A DNA stretch of 47,315 nucleotides. Origin: JBBRWO01 sp964388455. GTDB taxonomy: Bacteria > Actinomycetota > Coriobacteriia > Anaerosomatales > JAAXUF01. The position numbers were made by a program, and so were the translations under genes. Of the stretch, positions 20,743 through 28,614 are shown in pieces (the first letter of the stretch is position 1; each line of letters opens with the position of its first letter). The notes beneath the pieces were generated by a model. That model saw only the letters and a program-made list of their open reading frames with translations, did not search any database and had not been told where the DNA came from. The stretch lies in NCBI GenBank assembly GCA_964388455.1, contig CAYMAN010000017.1:1-47315 (forward strand), in the 5' to 3' direction.

Positions 20743-21140
20743 ATGGCAGTGCGTCCAGTCCTGCTCGTACATGGCATCAACGACACCGGCGCGCGCTTCG
20801 ATAAGATGCGGAGTGTCCTTCGCGCCCACGGATTCGACAGGGTGCGGGCCCACATCACGGTACGTTGGCCGCCTACCTCAGTGCGAAAGATGGAACGAAG
20901 CAGATGCGTCCCAATAGTAGGTTCCTGAGGGAGCTCAATACCGGGGCTGCCCGATGGGGAGACGTGGAGGTGTTCTCGTTCTGGTCACCATTGGATCTGG
21001 TGGTGACTCCGGCGGTCAGCTCTGTGCTGGAAGGAGCCCATAACCGCGCGTTTCCCGTTGCTATGCACCATCGGATGCTTTCGGATGACCGTGTGATAGA
21101 CGCGGTCGTCCAGACTCTGGCGCGTGAGGCGTCAACCTGA
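20743..21140 (+). pseudogene. Lipase/esterase pseudogene, internal deletion and frameshift
   Basis: Frame 1 from ATG 20743 gives RPVLLVHGINDTGARFDKMRSVLRAHGFDRV, the start of a triacylglycerol lipase-like alpha/beta hydrolase (HG oxyanion motif). At about 20860 the homology jumps, in another frame, to GTLAAYLSAKDGTKQMRPNS, FLRELN and later FSFWSPLDLVVTP, the second half of the same family, ending with a His-containing HHRML segment. The part with the nucleophile elbow (GHSMGG) is missing, so roughly 80-100 codons were deleted with a frame change. It cannot be an active enzyme. The stop TGA lies in an attC-like GTCAACCTGA. Confidence 0.8.
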
Positions 21141-21208
21141 CGACCAGGAACCGCGAAACCGCATTAGGAAAGCGCGTCGCGAATGGCGCGGCGCGCTTTG
21201 ACCGTGAG
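21123..21208 (+). repeat. Decayed attC (tentative)
   Basis: GGCGTCAACCTGACG matches the attC 5' box, and AAGCGCGTCGC followed by GCGCGGCG matches the GC-hairpin centre. Clear 3' box and GTTRRRY core are absent. It follows the lipase pseudogene directly, as expected of an old cassette end. Confidence 0.4.
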
Positions 21209-21218
21209 ACTTTCCGAC

Positions 21219-21365
21219 TCAGCCTACGTGGCAACGAGCACAGACGGAGCTCGGTACTTTCACGGCTGCGGGCTCTTTGTGGAGCCCACGTGGAGCAGCG
21301 AGTGCGGGTGTCACTGCTGATGCGATGGCCAGAAGGACCACGGCAGCGACCAACTGCTTGCGCAT
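21219..21365 (-). CDS. Tiny exported protein ending in a haem-binding CxxCH motif
   Basis: A 48-residue frame starting at ATG 21365 behind a strong GGGGAGGT site. The first 23 residues (MRKQLVAAVVLLAIASAVTPALA) are a signal peptide. The mature part is about 25 residues and ends in SSVCARCHVG, a c-type haem attachment motif four residues from the end. It may be the start of a longer c-type cytochrome that was cut off, or a true mini-cytochrome. No downstream continuation of a cytochrome was found in any frame. Confidence 0.45.
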   Translation of the reverse strand: MRKQLVAAVVLLAIASAVTPALAAPRGLHKEPAAVKVPSSVCARCHVG

Positions 21366-21564
21366 GTCTACCTCCCCTCGTGACGGCGCTAGTCCGTCCT
21401 CTATACCCCGATCCGTGGCCAATCACGCGTTTAGGGCGCCGATGACTTTCGACGCGCAGCCGAACGGCCGTTCAGACTGGCTGGCCATGGCGTATCCTGC
21501 GGAGGGGCGGCGTTTTGGCCGTGGGTTTGCGCGCATCGCGCTCGACCGAGCAAAGGGGAGCATC

Positions 21565-22323
21565 ATGATTGAGGATCGACGCTTCAGCCGACTCAGGCGC
21601 TTCAACCTTGTCATGGGGTTGTTTCACCTGGTGCAGGGCATCGCGATTGTGGCGCTTTCGAACGACTTCACGTTGCCTGTGACGGCAAGTTTCCTGGCAG
21701 GGCCTCCGGGCACACCGCCGGCTGCTCCGGAGATCCTCTTCGATGTACCCCTCGGTCTTGCAGTCGCCACGTTCATCTTCATGTCGGCTCTTGCGCACTT
21801 CATCATCGTGTCGCCCCCCGTGTACCCGTGGTATGTGAAGAACCTCAAGCGCAATCGCAACTACGCGCGCTGGATCGAGTACACGTTCTCGTCATCACTC
21901 ATGGTCGTGCTGATCGGCCTGCTTCCGGGCGTCTTCGACATCGCGGCGATCATCGCCGTCTTCGGGGCGAACGCGTCGATGCTGCTCTTCGGCCTGCTCA
22001 TGGAACACTACGAGGAGCCGGGCAACCCAAACTGGATGTCGTTCATCTTTGGTTGCCTGACCGGCATCGTGCCGTGGCTCGCAATCGCTGTGTACATCTG
22101 GAGTCCGGGTTCCGCGGCCAATCCGCCGGCGTTCGTGTACGGGATTTTCGTATCGATGTTCGTCTTCTTCAACAGCTTCGCCATCAACATGGTGCTGCAG
22201 TACAAGAAGGTCGGCCCGTGGCGCGACTACCTCTTTGGCGAGAAGACCTACGTCCTGTTGAGCCTGGTTGCCAAGTCGCTTCTTGCCTGGCTCGTGTTCG
22301 CGAACACTCTGATACCCACGTAG
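21565..22323 (+). CDS. Heliorhodopsin
   Basis: Seven-helix retinal protein of the heliorhodopsin family, inserted in the membrane with inverted topology; it is a light sensor rather than a pump in studied members. Signature blocks are clear: RLRRFNLVMGLFHLVQG (9-25, H21), ALAHFIIVSP (75-84, H78), NYARWIEYTFSSSLM (99-113, with the counter-ion E105), FIFGCLTGIVPWLAI, VLQYKKVGPWRDYLFGE and the retinal-binding lysine in LLSLVAKSLLAW (K237). ATG 21565 follows AAAGGGGAG. The length of 252 residues is normal. A methyltransferase gene follows after 23 bp and is probably co-transcribed. Whether retinal is made is not shown here: no carotenoid oxygenase is in the window. Confidence 0.95.
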   Translation: MIEDRRFSRLRRFNLVMGLFHLVQGIAIVALSNDFTLPVTASFLAGPPGTPPAAPEILFDVPLGLAVATFIFMSALAHFIIVSPPVYPWYVKNLKRNRNYARWIEYTFSSSLMVVLIGLLPGVFDIAAIIAVFGANASMLLFGLLMEHYEEPGNPNWMSFIFGCLTGIVPWLAIAVYIWSPGSAANPPAFVYGIFVSMFVFFNSFAINMVLQYKKVGPWRDYLFGEKTYVLLSLVAKSLLAWLVFANTLIPT

Positions 22324-22346
22324 TACTCCCGGCAATCGAGGGTCAC

Positions 22347-23021
22347 ATGGGCAGTCGCGAGGAGCAGGTCCGCGCTCAATACGAAGCATGGCTCGCGGGG
22401 CACTCGCCGGTGTCGCTCTATGTCCGCTGGTATCTACGTCACGGCGGCGCCCGGTATGCGTTACCGCTGTTCGCGGCCATGGGCGACGAACGATTCCCTC
22501 GCGTGCTGGATGTGGGCTGCGCCACTGGCCAGTACCTGAAATGGGCCTTCGATCACGGGCACGGGAGTCGCCTGCTCGCCGGAGTCGACTTGAGCCCGGT
22601 GATGCTCGCGGAGGCGGCGGCGCGGTTGCACTCCGCTCGGGACGCGGGGGTGGGCGTGCAGCTGCATGAGGCTTCGGCGACGGCGCTCCCGTTCCCCGAA
22701 GACTCGTTCGACGCCCTCATCTGCAACGGAGTGGTGAAGTACCTGGACGATGAGATGTTCTCGTCGTTTCTTCATGAGGCGGCCCGGGTGCTGCGGAAAG
22801 GCGGCTCAGTCGCAGTCGCTGACTTCGATCAGCTGGTGGCGCCGCAATCCGTCATAATGCCTCCGGCCCGGCTCGGAATCCCCATCGATCATCTGCGATC
22901 CGCGCACACGCTGTCTCAGATGCTGGTCGACCACGGTTTTCGGGGCGCTGTGTCTGTCAGCCTGAAACGGGTGCGCCAGATTCCCCTAACGTACGCTGGC
23001 GTAGTCGCCACGAAGAGCTGA
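22347..23021 (+). CDS. Class I SAM-dependent methyltransferase
   Basis: A 224-residue methyltransferase of the type 11 group. Motif I is VLDVGCATGQYLKWAF (about 52-67), the acidic end of strand 2 is AGVDLS, motif II is ATALPFPEDSFDALICNGVVKYL and motif III is RVLRKGGSVAVADF. ATG 22347 follows GAGGG weakly. It lies 23 bp after the heliorhodopsin, in the same direction. The substrate is unknown; a link to the rhodopsin is only positional. Its stop TGA falls in the remains of an attC core (AGCTGAA). Confidence 0.88.
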   Translation: MGSREEQVRAQYEAWLAGHSPVSLYVRWYLRHGGARYALPLFAAMGDERFPRVLDVGCATGQYLKWAFDHGHGSRLLAGVDLSPVMLAEAAARLHSARDAGVGVQLHEASATALPFPEDSFDALICNGVVKYLDDEMFSSFLHEAARVLRKGGSVAVADFDQLVAPQSVIMPPARLGIPIDHLRSAHTLSQMLVDHGFRGAVSVSLKRVRQIPLTYAGVVATKS

Positions 23022-23101
23022 AGAACCCATCACCGCGGCTCGCAGAAGCGCGTCACGCGTCGCGAACTAACCAGGTGGCACGGCAGCTGTGCGTGTCCGA
23101 C
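23016..23101 (+). repeat. Decayed attC behind the heliorhodopsin-methyltransferase pair
   Basis: AGCTGAAGAACCCATCACC resembles the 5' core and box, and CGCAGAAGCGCGTC (23041-23054) is a 14-base exact match to the GC-hairpin centre of the attC sites at 1206 and 9734. CTGTGCGTGTCCGAC ends in GTCCGAC (23095-23101) where GTTRRRY is expected. The total length of 86 bp equals that of intact sites. Confidence 0.55.
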
Positions 23102-23241
23102 AGCGAAAGGGGGCCGTATGGGGGCCGCGAAAACGAGCCGCCCCTCGACTGCGACCGGATAGCGGCTGGCACCATGCGGCTCTCCAGCCCGTCACAGTCG
23201 AGCGGAACCGCATACACTCCCTGGCAGTCGTCCTGTTCGTG

Positions 23242-23385
23242 ATGCCGACACCGACGTGGCTCGACGCGGAGTCAGCACTGCTCATCCCGCTCGCTCTCGT
23301 CGGCTTCAGCACACTGGGACTTGCGTGTATGGTCGCAGCGATGGTGATCGGCCGCCGATCGGCGAGGCGTCAGTCGCGTTACTGA
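23242..23385 (+). CDS. Possible small membrane protein
   Basis: A 47-residue frame from ATG 23242 (MPTPTWLDAESALLIPLALV...) with one hydrophobic segment (about 12-36) and a basic tail (GRRSARRQSRY). No clear ribosome site. A longer frame opens at GTG 23089 but its extra N-terminus is not protein-like. Bases 23102-23241 hold nothing else recognised. Confidence 0.3.
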   Translation: MPTPTWLDAESALLIPLALVGFSTLGLACMVAAMVIGRRSARRQSRY

Positions 23386-23428
23386 GCTACGCGCCACGGT
23401 GACGCTTCGAATCGTCACGGCACTCGGG

Positions 23429-23956
23429 CTACTTGAGCACGACCCCAAGCGTGCCATCGGTTCCTGTGGCGTGGCAGCCCTGGCAGGGCTCAACCGCAAT
23501 CCCCTCGGCAATCGGTGTGCCCTTCGCATCCCACTCGCCCCAGTACCAGCCATCGGCCGTCTTCTTCATCGCAGCGATCTGGATGAGCTTGCCATCCCGG
23601 AAGATGTCCTTGGCGATGATCGAATTCAGCGGCCACTGATCACCGCCGCTCGCGAGGCCCTCCTCGGCGGTGGGGTCGAGCAGTATCTGGACCTCTTCGC
23701 CGTGTGGTCCTTTGGCGGCTACTCTCGACTCGTTGCCGGGTGCAGGTGTCCACTCCGTGTAGTTGGCCGCCTTGAGCTCATCAAGCAGATTGCCTGGCTC
23801 CGGCACCTCAGGTGAGTCGCTCGTCGTGGTCTCGCTTTGTGGCACTGGACTGTCTGTGCGCTGCGCCGGCTGATTGGGGGATGTGCTGCACCCAGCAAGA
23901 GCGATGACGCATGCGAGCGTCGCGGAGGTGACGAGGATACGCAAGTCAGGCTTCAT
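23429..23956 (-). CDS. Monohaem cytochrome P460-like lipoprotein
   Basis: A 175-residue exported haem protein. The signal peptide ends in a lipobox (CVIALAGC), so the protein should be lipid-anchored outside the membrane. A proline/serine-rich linker leads to a P460-type domain: AANYTEWTPAPG, HGEEVQILLDPTA, SIIAKDIFRDGKLIQIAAMKKTADGWYWGEWDAKG, and the single haem site EPCQGCHATGTD near the C-terminus. The usual cross-linking lysine of true P460 cannot be assigned, so an electron-carrier role is as likely as an enzymatic one. ATG 23956 was chosen for its signal peptide. Confidence 0.82.
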   Translation of the reverse strand: MKPDLRILVTSATLACVIALAGCSTSPNQPAQRTDSPVPQSETTTSDSPEVPEPGNLLDELKAANYTEWTPAPGNESRVAAKGPHGEEVQILLDPTAEEGLASGGDQWPLNSIIAKDIFRDGKLIQIAAMKKTADGWYWGEWDAKGTPIAEGIAVEPCQGCHATGTDGTLGVVLK

Positions 23957-24072
23957 GACGAGCTCCGATTGTCGAGGGTCTTCGGTTCTTCCTACCCTTC
24001 GAGTTGCGTCTGGAACGAGGTACTTTCGCGCGAGCATCGTTGAGTGCCACGTCGGGCCTGAAGGCAGCCCGC

Positions 24073-24519
24073 TCAGTCGTCGATGGTGGCCAGTCCCTGA
24101 CGCTCCAGCTCGGCCAGGTTGTCGCGCATGGACTGGAGCACGTCCGGCGGATGGCCCTCCCAGTCAACGGCCTCGCCGACGACCCGTAGTGGCTCGCGTG
24201 TCCTGTACGACTTGGTGGGGTTGCCTGGGAATCGTTTGTTGGTGAGGTTGGGATCGTCTTCAAAGGGACCGGTGGGTTCGACGATGTAGATCCGTCCCTC
24301 GCCCTCGCCCTGCGCCAACTCGGCTCCCCAGACTGCCGCATCCAGGGTGCCCGTGAAGTAGATGTTGTTCGACAGCCGACCATCCTCGAAGTTTGAGCCG
24401 TACCCAGGGATGAGCAGGTCTCCCTGTCTCAGGCTGGCCTTGGTCCCATGGTAAAACGGTCCGCTGACGTGATCATAGTGGTCGAGGGTGACAGGAACAT
24501 GGGCGCTGTCATCTTCCAT
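24073..24519 (-). CDS. arr: Rifamycin ADP-ribosyltransferase (Arr)
   Basis: NAD+-dependent enzyme that ADP-ribosylates the C23 hydroxyl of rifampicin-type antibiotics. The 148-residue protein matches Arr along its length: VSGPFYHGTKASLRQGDLL (18-36, H24), FEDGRLSNNIYFT (44-56, Y54), AAVWGAELA (61-69), GRIYIVEPTGPFEDDPNLTN (75-94, D89), KRFPGNPTKSYRTREPLRVVG (95-115) and DWEGH (119-123). H24, Y54 and D89 correspond to the catalytic triad of Arr-ms. ATG 24519 follows AAGGGGG. No recognisable attC adjoins it, although arr genes elsewhere travel as integron cassettes. It is divergent from the GGDEF gene. Confidence 0.95.
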   Translation of the reverse strand: MEDDSAHVPVTLDHYDHVSGPFYHGTKASLRQGDLLIPGYGSNFEDGRLSNNIYFTGTLDAAVWGAELAQGEGEGRIYIVEPTGPFEDDPNLTNKRFPGNPTKSYRTREPLRVVGEAVDWEGHPPDVLQSMRDNLAELERQGLATIDD

Positions 24520-24639
24520 GGTTCGTCCCCCTTTTCTCCTCGAGAGGCTATTCTAACGGACACGACCGGAGCTGCGTGACACACGCAGCCCATCGGGTGT
24601 GCTAGCTTCGCGCATGCCGCACACTCAGAGAGAAGCGCC

Positions 24640-25548
24640 ATGAAGCGAGAGTCGCTCGACGACAGCGAGGCCACAACCGCGAAGAGCGCCTCCTTGGAGC
24701 GCGTATTGCGTCGCAGCAGGAAGATCAGAGCAGCTATCAAAGAAGCTGCTGGCAGACTCGGTTCGGCAACGGTGGCGCTCAAGCAGCGCAGGAAGGCGAA
24801 TAGCTCCCCCCACTCCGTAGAGCGAGCTATCACCGAGTACGAAGAGGTTGAGGGCGAAGTCGTCAACGCCGCTCACGACCTGACCGAGGTCAACACCGAT
24901 CTCGCGGTCGAGGTTGCGGAGCGCGCAGGCATTGAATCAGAGCTCGCCGACGCAAAGGCCGATTTGGCAGAGATGAAGGTGGATCTGGCCACGGCGCACG
25001 ACGACCTCGCCGAGTCCCAGGAGAACGAGCAGGAAGCTCTTCACCGCGCGCTTCACGACGAACTCACCGGTATCCCCAACAAGGCGTTGTTCGACCAGCG
25101 TCTCGATTACGGGCTGCTTCAGGCGCGCAGGCATGGGTGGAGACTCGCAGTGCTGTTCTTCGACATCGACGACTTCAAGGGCATCAATGACTCACTCGGT
25201 CACCAGGTAGGTGACGAGGTGCTGCTCATGATCGCCGAGCGCTTGCGATCATTTGTCCGCGCCGAAGACACTGTGAGCCGCTGGGGCGGCGACGAATTCG
25301 CCTGCTTGCTGCTCGAGGTGGGGCCAGATGACGAAGTCTCCCGCCTCGCATGCGCCATGATCGATCGCATTGCCGAGGAGTTCGAGTCGAGTGGCACGAC
25401 TATCACGCTCAGGTGCAGTGTCGGTATCGCCCTGTATCCCAGAGACGGAGAAGCGGCCGAAGTGCTTCTGAAGAACGCGGATGAGGCCATGTATCGAGCC
25501 AAAGGCACTCCGGAGCGGGTAGTGCTATTTGGCTCGAACGACCTATGA
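24640..25548 (+). CDS. Diguanylate cyclase (GGDEF domain) with coiled-coil N-terminus
   Basis: Makes c-di-GMP from two GTP. The first 130 residues are charged and helical with heptad-like repeats (EGEVVNAAHDLTEVNTDLAVEVAERAGIESEL, then ADAKADLAEMKVDLATAHDDLAESQ), so they probably form a dimerising coiled coil. The GGDEF domain (about 138-302) is complete: HDELTGIPNKALFDQRL, AVLFFDIDDFKGINDSLGH, the signature RWGGDEF, and GIALYP. The GGDEF residues are intact, so it should be active. No transmembrane or sensory domain is visible: the protein is cytosolic and its signal is unknown. Bases 24520-24639 hold the divergent promoters with arr. Confidence 0.92.
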   Translation: MKRESLDDSEATTAKSASLERVLRRSRKIRAAIKEAAGRLGSATVALKQRRKANSSPHSVERAITEYEEVEGEVVNAAHDLTEVNTDLAVEVAERAGIESELADAKADLAEMKVDLATAHDDLAESQENEQEALHRALHDELTGIPNKALFDQRLDYGLLQARRHGWRLAVLFFDIDDFKGINDSLGHQVGDEVLLMIAERLRSFVRAEDTVSRWGGDEFACLLLEVGPDDEVSRLACAMIDRIAEEFESSGTTITLRCSVGIALYPRDGEAAEVLLKNADEAMYRAKGTPERVVLFGSNDL

Positions 25549-25615
25549 CGCCTTCCTGGTACTCCTGCTTAGGGGTGATGAGCAAGATGGACAGCTTGGT
25601 GCTGAGAATGCGTCT

Positions 25616-26080
25616 CTAGTACTCGCCCTTGATCACGAAGTACGAACCACGAATCGTCCCTGCCAGTTTGGACTTCTGTCTGGCGAACTTGTACTTTCCC
25701 TCCAGCTCAGCCGGCACGTCCACCCCGTCAGACAGCTTGAAGCCGACAGCTCGCTTCTTTGGATCATCGACCGAGTACATCACGTTGACCGCGAGGCCGT
25801 CCTCGTAAAAGACGTAAGCGAACTTGAGATTCTCGACCTCAAAACGCGACGTCTCCAAAGGTTTCGCGGCAAACTCGAGATCGCGTTCGTCTTTGAGAAT
25901 GCGGTTAACGTATTCCAGCGTGCCCGGGCTCTCGCCCGCAGCGGTGACGGTGAACTCATGCTCGTACTGGTTCATGAAGTACCGGGCCTCGTTCGCCCGC
26001 AGACCGGCGAGGGCATCGACAACAGGCGAGGATTCCAACCCGGCGGTGGATACGTTCACGTAGTCAACGATAGTGGACAC
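25616..26080 (-). CDS. Hypothetical protein
   Basis: A 154-residue soluble protein with no signal peptide. The start chosen is GTG 26080, 8 bases after AAGGAG; GTG 26089 would place the ribosome site against the start. The sequence alternates strands and helices (ARYFMNQYEHEFTVTAAGE, GTLEYVNRILKDERDLEFA, RFEVENLKFAYVFYEDGLAVNVMYSVDD), with a basic C-terminus. No family is recognised. Its closest neighbour is the DNA alkylation repair-like gene 76 bp upstream on the same strand. Confidence 0.6.
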   Translation of the reverse strand: MSTIVDYVNVSTAGLESSPVVDALAGLRANEARYFMNQYEHEFTVTAAGESPGTLEYVNRILKDERDLEFAAKPLETSRFEVENLKFAYVFYEDGLAVNVMYSVDDPKKRAVGFKLSDGVDVPAELEGKYKFARQKSKLAGTIRGSYFVIKGEY

Positions 26081-26155
26081 CTGGATCACTCCTTCTCGTG
26101 TTGAATCGAGTAACTCTTACCCGCTGTCGGTTGATGGCGGACCATGGCTCCGCCC

Positions 26156-26869
26156 TCAGCAGCGGACTGCTCGGCGCTTGAAGCCCGTCCTGCCCTTTTC
26201 GGCTGCAGCCTGAATCTGTTTGGCGGCGCTGCCCAGCGGCTTGACCCCGTCATCCGAGGCGATTTCGACGACACCGATTGCGTCGGCGGTGCGCAGAGCC
26301 TCGTCGTGCAGAGGTTGGTACGACACGCCGACGGCAACAAGGAAGCTGTTCATGGCACGCTTCAGGCGCGGGGATGCCTCGTGAATGGTCTCGGCGGCGA
26401 GCAGCAGCAGCGCCCTGACTGTCTCCGGCTCGAAGTAGCTGTCCGGACGCCATCCCAACAGCCACTCGTAGCAGGCCCATCCGGCGGAGGCCCTGTTCTC
26501 ATCGCCGCTGCGGATCCAGGTGTTTGCGATCATCTGGGCGAATTCCGTCTCGGCGAGTGTCACGGCGACCACGAAGTCCGAAAGCATCGGGCCGTAGGCG
26601 CTCCCGATCCAGCGCTCGAAATCCGCCTCGGTCATCACCTGTACGTCCGCGATCATTCCGGCAAAGTACATCGCGTCGTAATTCCCGGTGTCCCACAGCA
26701 TCTCTGCGAGTGACTGGTCGACGCCGACCCGCTTCTTGAGTGGCTTCATCGCCCCGGTTGCGACGCCGAAGAGCGGCTCGCGAACGCCTCGGGACCGGTA
26801 GCTCTTCCTGGTGCGTTCCGTGCCAAGAGACTCCAGCTCGCTCATGACAGTCTCGAAGTCCACAGACAT
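26156..26869 (-). CDS. DNA alkylation repair protein (AlkD-like)
   Basis: A 237-residue HEAT-repeat-like glycosylase family member (PF08713). The N-terminus FETVMSELESLGTERTRKSYRSRG and LFGVATGAMKPLKKRVG match the AlkD start, followed by helical repeats (SLAEMLWDTGNYDAMYFAGMIA, FERWIGSAYGPMLSDFVVAVTLAET). AlkD removes 3- and 7-alkylpurines. This copy is of the shorter group often annotated only as DNA alkylation repair protein, and the catalytic aspartate cannot be assigned with confidence. ATG 26869 follows GAGGAG. Confidence 0.82.
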   Translation of the reverse strand: MSVDFETVMSELESLGTERTRKSYRSRGVREPLFGVATGAMKPLKKRVGVDQSLAEMLWDTGNYDAMYFAGMIADVQVMTEADFERWIGSAYGPMLSDFVVAVTLAETEFAQMIANTWIRSGDENRASAGWACYEWLLGWRPDSYFEPETVRALLLLAAETIHEASPRLKRAMNSFLVAVGVSYQPLHDEALRTADAIGVVEIASDDGVKPLGSAAKQIQAAAEKGRTGFKRRAVRC

Positions 26870-26954
26870 GGCTCCTCATTTCGCTCTATCGGGAAGCTGG
26901 GCAGCAGCAGAGGATCGTCCTCAGATACCGTCTATTGTACGTCGCCGCACACGC

Positions 26955-26960
26955 TAGACT
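26955..26960 (+). promoter_or_regulatory. Likely -10 element (TAGACT)
   Basis: GCTAGACT, 54 bp before the start at 27014. The same hexamer occurs before the FKBP gene (about 46096) and inside several attC sites. No clear -35 is present. Confidence 0.4.
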
Positions 26961-27013
26961 GATTCAGTAGGGACGTGCACGCCCCGGTCGCGCGCGAGAC
27001 GTTTGGAGACCCC

Positions 27014-27922
27014 ATGCGAGCCCAGGATCTTCGGCGCTACATCAAGAACACCGAGAAGATGGTGGTGCCGGAGCGTGTCGCGATGACCACCATGGGTGGC
27101 GCGTTTCTCCGCAAGTTACCGCTCGGCCTCCAGCGCTACATCGTGAACAAAGGGGCGCGCACCAACCCATATATGAGCTTCGTTGTGGAGCCGTACGCAG
27201 TCTTCCTCGCCTTCGAGATCGTCGACACGGAGGCCGCCGAGAAGCTGCTGCCGCCGGGTTACAGCCTGTTTCCCTCGGCGATGTTCACTGACACGCCTCA
27301 GCGCCCTTGCGCGATCATCGGTGCGTTCAACGTCCACACGAGTGTGTTCTGGGGCAGCCGTGTGGAGTTCTACCTCATCGGGGAGAACTGCAAGACCGGC
27401 CTCGTCTCCTGGGTCATCAGCGAGTATGAGAGCAACACTCACAGCTACGAGCCGAGTAAGGGATTCGTCGGGCCGAGCACATCGCACTCGGTTGTCACGA
27501 CCTCGTACGCCGGCGAGGTGATCGTCGATGTGGCGAGCGCCACGTCGGCCAACACCCTGGAACTGACCGCGAACCTCAACAACGCCGTCCGCACCGACCT
27601 CGATCAACGCCTGTGGGTGGAGGGGAACCTTTCGGTCGATTACGGCGGCGAGCTGCAGGAGTGCACCAAGCCGTTCAGCCTCGTCTTCAACCCCAACGAG
27701 ATGGCGCATGCGCTCAAACTTCCGCTCGGCGACATCTCGCTGTGCACGAACACCTTCGGCAGCGGCATGCTGGCCCCGATGCCCTTCGAGGCCGCGTGCT
27801 TCCCCTACGCCCAGCACTTCGTCACCACCAGCGTCCCGACCGCCACGTCGATGCGCACAGCCGAGGACCTCGAGCAGGCTGTGAGTGACCTGAACGAGAA
27901 GCTGTCGGCTCCTCAGTCATGA
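27014..27922 (+). CDS. Acetoacetate decarboxylase-like protein (tentative)
   Basis: A 302-residue cytosolic protein. It has features of the acetoacetate decarboxylase-like/DUF2071 beta-barrel group: FLAFEIVDTEAAEKLLPPGYSLFPSAMF (about 63-90, with the LLPPG turn), AIIGAFNVHTSVFWGSRVEFYLIG, GLVSWVISEYESNTH, and a long even run of strands afterwards. The catalytic lysine of true decarboxylases cannot be located, so it may be a binding protein. ATG 27014 follows GGAG. It is the first of three overlapping genes (with the SGNH hydrolase and DUF1801 genes). Confidence 0.55.
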   Translation: MRAQDLRRYIKNTEKMVVPERVAMTTMGGAFLRKLPLGLQRYIVNKGARTNPYMSFVVEPYAVFLAFEIVDTEAAEKLLPPGYSLFPSAMFTDTPQRPCAIIGAFNVHTSVFWGSRVEFYLIGENCKTGLVSWVISEYESNTHSYEPSKGFVGPSTSHSVVTTSYAGEVIVDVASATSANTLELTANLNNAVRTDLDQRLWVEGNLSVDYGGELQECTKPFSLVFNPNEMAHALKLPLGDISLCTNTFGSGMLAPMPFEAACFPYAQHFVTTSVPTATSMRTAEDLEQAVSDLNEKLSAPQS

Positions 27923-28614
27923 CTCCCGATCCGGACCGAGGTGCGACTGGGAGAGTGACGCCCGCGGACAACGCGGGTTCCTCGGCGAACGCGATCAAGG
28001 TCGCATGCGTCGGGGACAGTATCACGCGGGGAACCTTCGTGTGGCGCCGGAAGAAGAACTCGTATCCCGCGCAACTCCAGGGGCTGCTCGGCGATCGATA
28101 CGACGTTCGCAACTTTGGGGTGAACGGCCACGCGGCCCAGCTGTCGGCGGACCGGCCTTACGGCAGCAGCGACGAGTTCGCGGCGAGCGGCGCGTTTCAG
28201 CCGGATATCGTCCTGATCATGCTCGGAACGAACGACGTGCGCGGGAACAACTGGAAGGGTATCGGGTCGTTCTCGGCAGACTACCGCACGGTGGTCGCGC
28301 ACTATCTGGGGCTGGAATCGAGTCCCGCAGTGTGGCTGCTGACGGCGCCGGCACTGTTCACACTCGGTCGCAGTGCGAAGGTTCGCTACGACATGGACGA
28401 GAATGCGCTCAGCGAGATCTGCCGTGCGATCGCGGCAATTTCGCAGGACCTCGAGTGCGGGCTGATCGATGTGCACGCAGCCACGGCGGATCATCCGGAG
28501 GCGTTCCGGTTCGACGGAGTGCATCCTGGTGCGGAGGGTGCGACGCTCATCGCTCATGCGGTGTTCGAGGCGCTCACGGGAGCTACAGAACACGGTGGAG
28601 GTTCTCATGGGTGA
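27919..28614 (+). CDS. SGNH/GDSL hydrolase
   Basis: A 231-residue esterase-fold enzyme. The four SGNH blocks are visible: ACVGDSITRGTF (Ser, block I), NFGVNGHAA (Gly, block II), MLGTNDVRG (Asn, block III) and FDGVHPGAEG (Asp and His, block V). No signal peptide, so it is cytosolic. The start overlaps the previous stop (ATGA). The substrate is unknown; related enzymes deacylate sugars, thioesters or lysophospholipids. Confidence 0.9.
   Translation: MTPDPDRGATGRVTPADNAGSSANAIKVACVGDSITRGTFVWRRKKNSYPAQLQGLLGDRYDVRNFGVNGHAAQLSADRPYGSSDEFAASGAFQPDIVLIMLGTNDVRGNNWKGIGSFSADYRTVVAHYLGLESSPAVWLLTAPALFTLGRSAKVRYDMDENALSEICRAIAAISQDLECGLIDVHAATADHPEAFRFDGVHPGAEGATLIAHAVFEALTGATEHGGGSHG

Noticed and set aside
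21828..22346. Upstream extension of the methyltransferase frame
   Set aside because: It overlaps the heliorhodopsin in another frame, and the methyltransferase homology begins only after ATG 22347.
23990..24072. Decayed attC behind arr on the reverse strand
   Set aside because: There are CTCAAC and GTTCC motifs, but the boxes do not pair and the centre has no likeness to the array sites. Left as a test in the findings.
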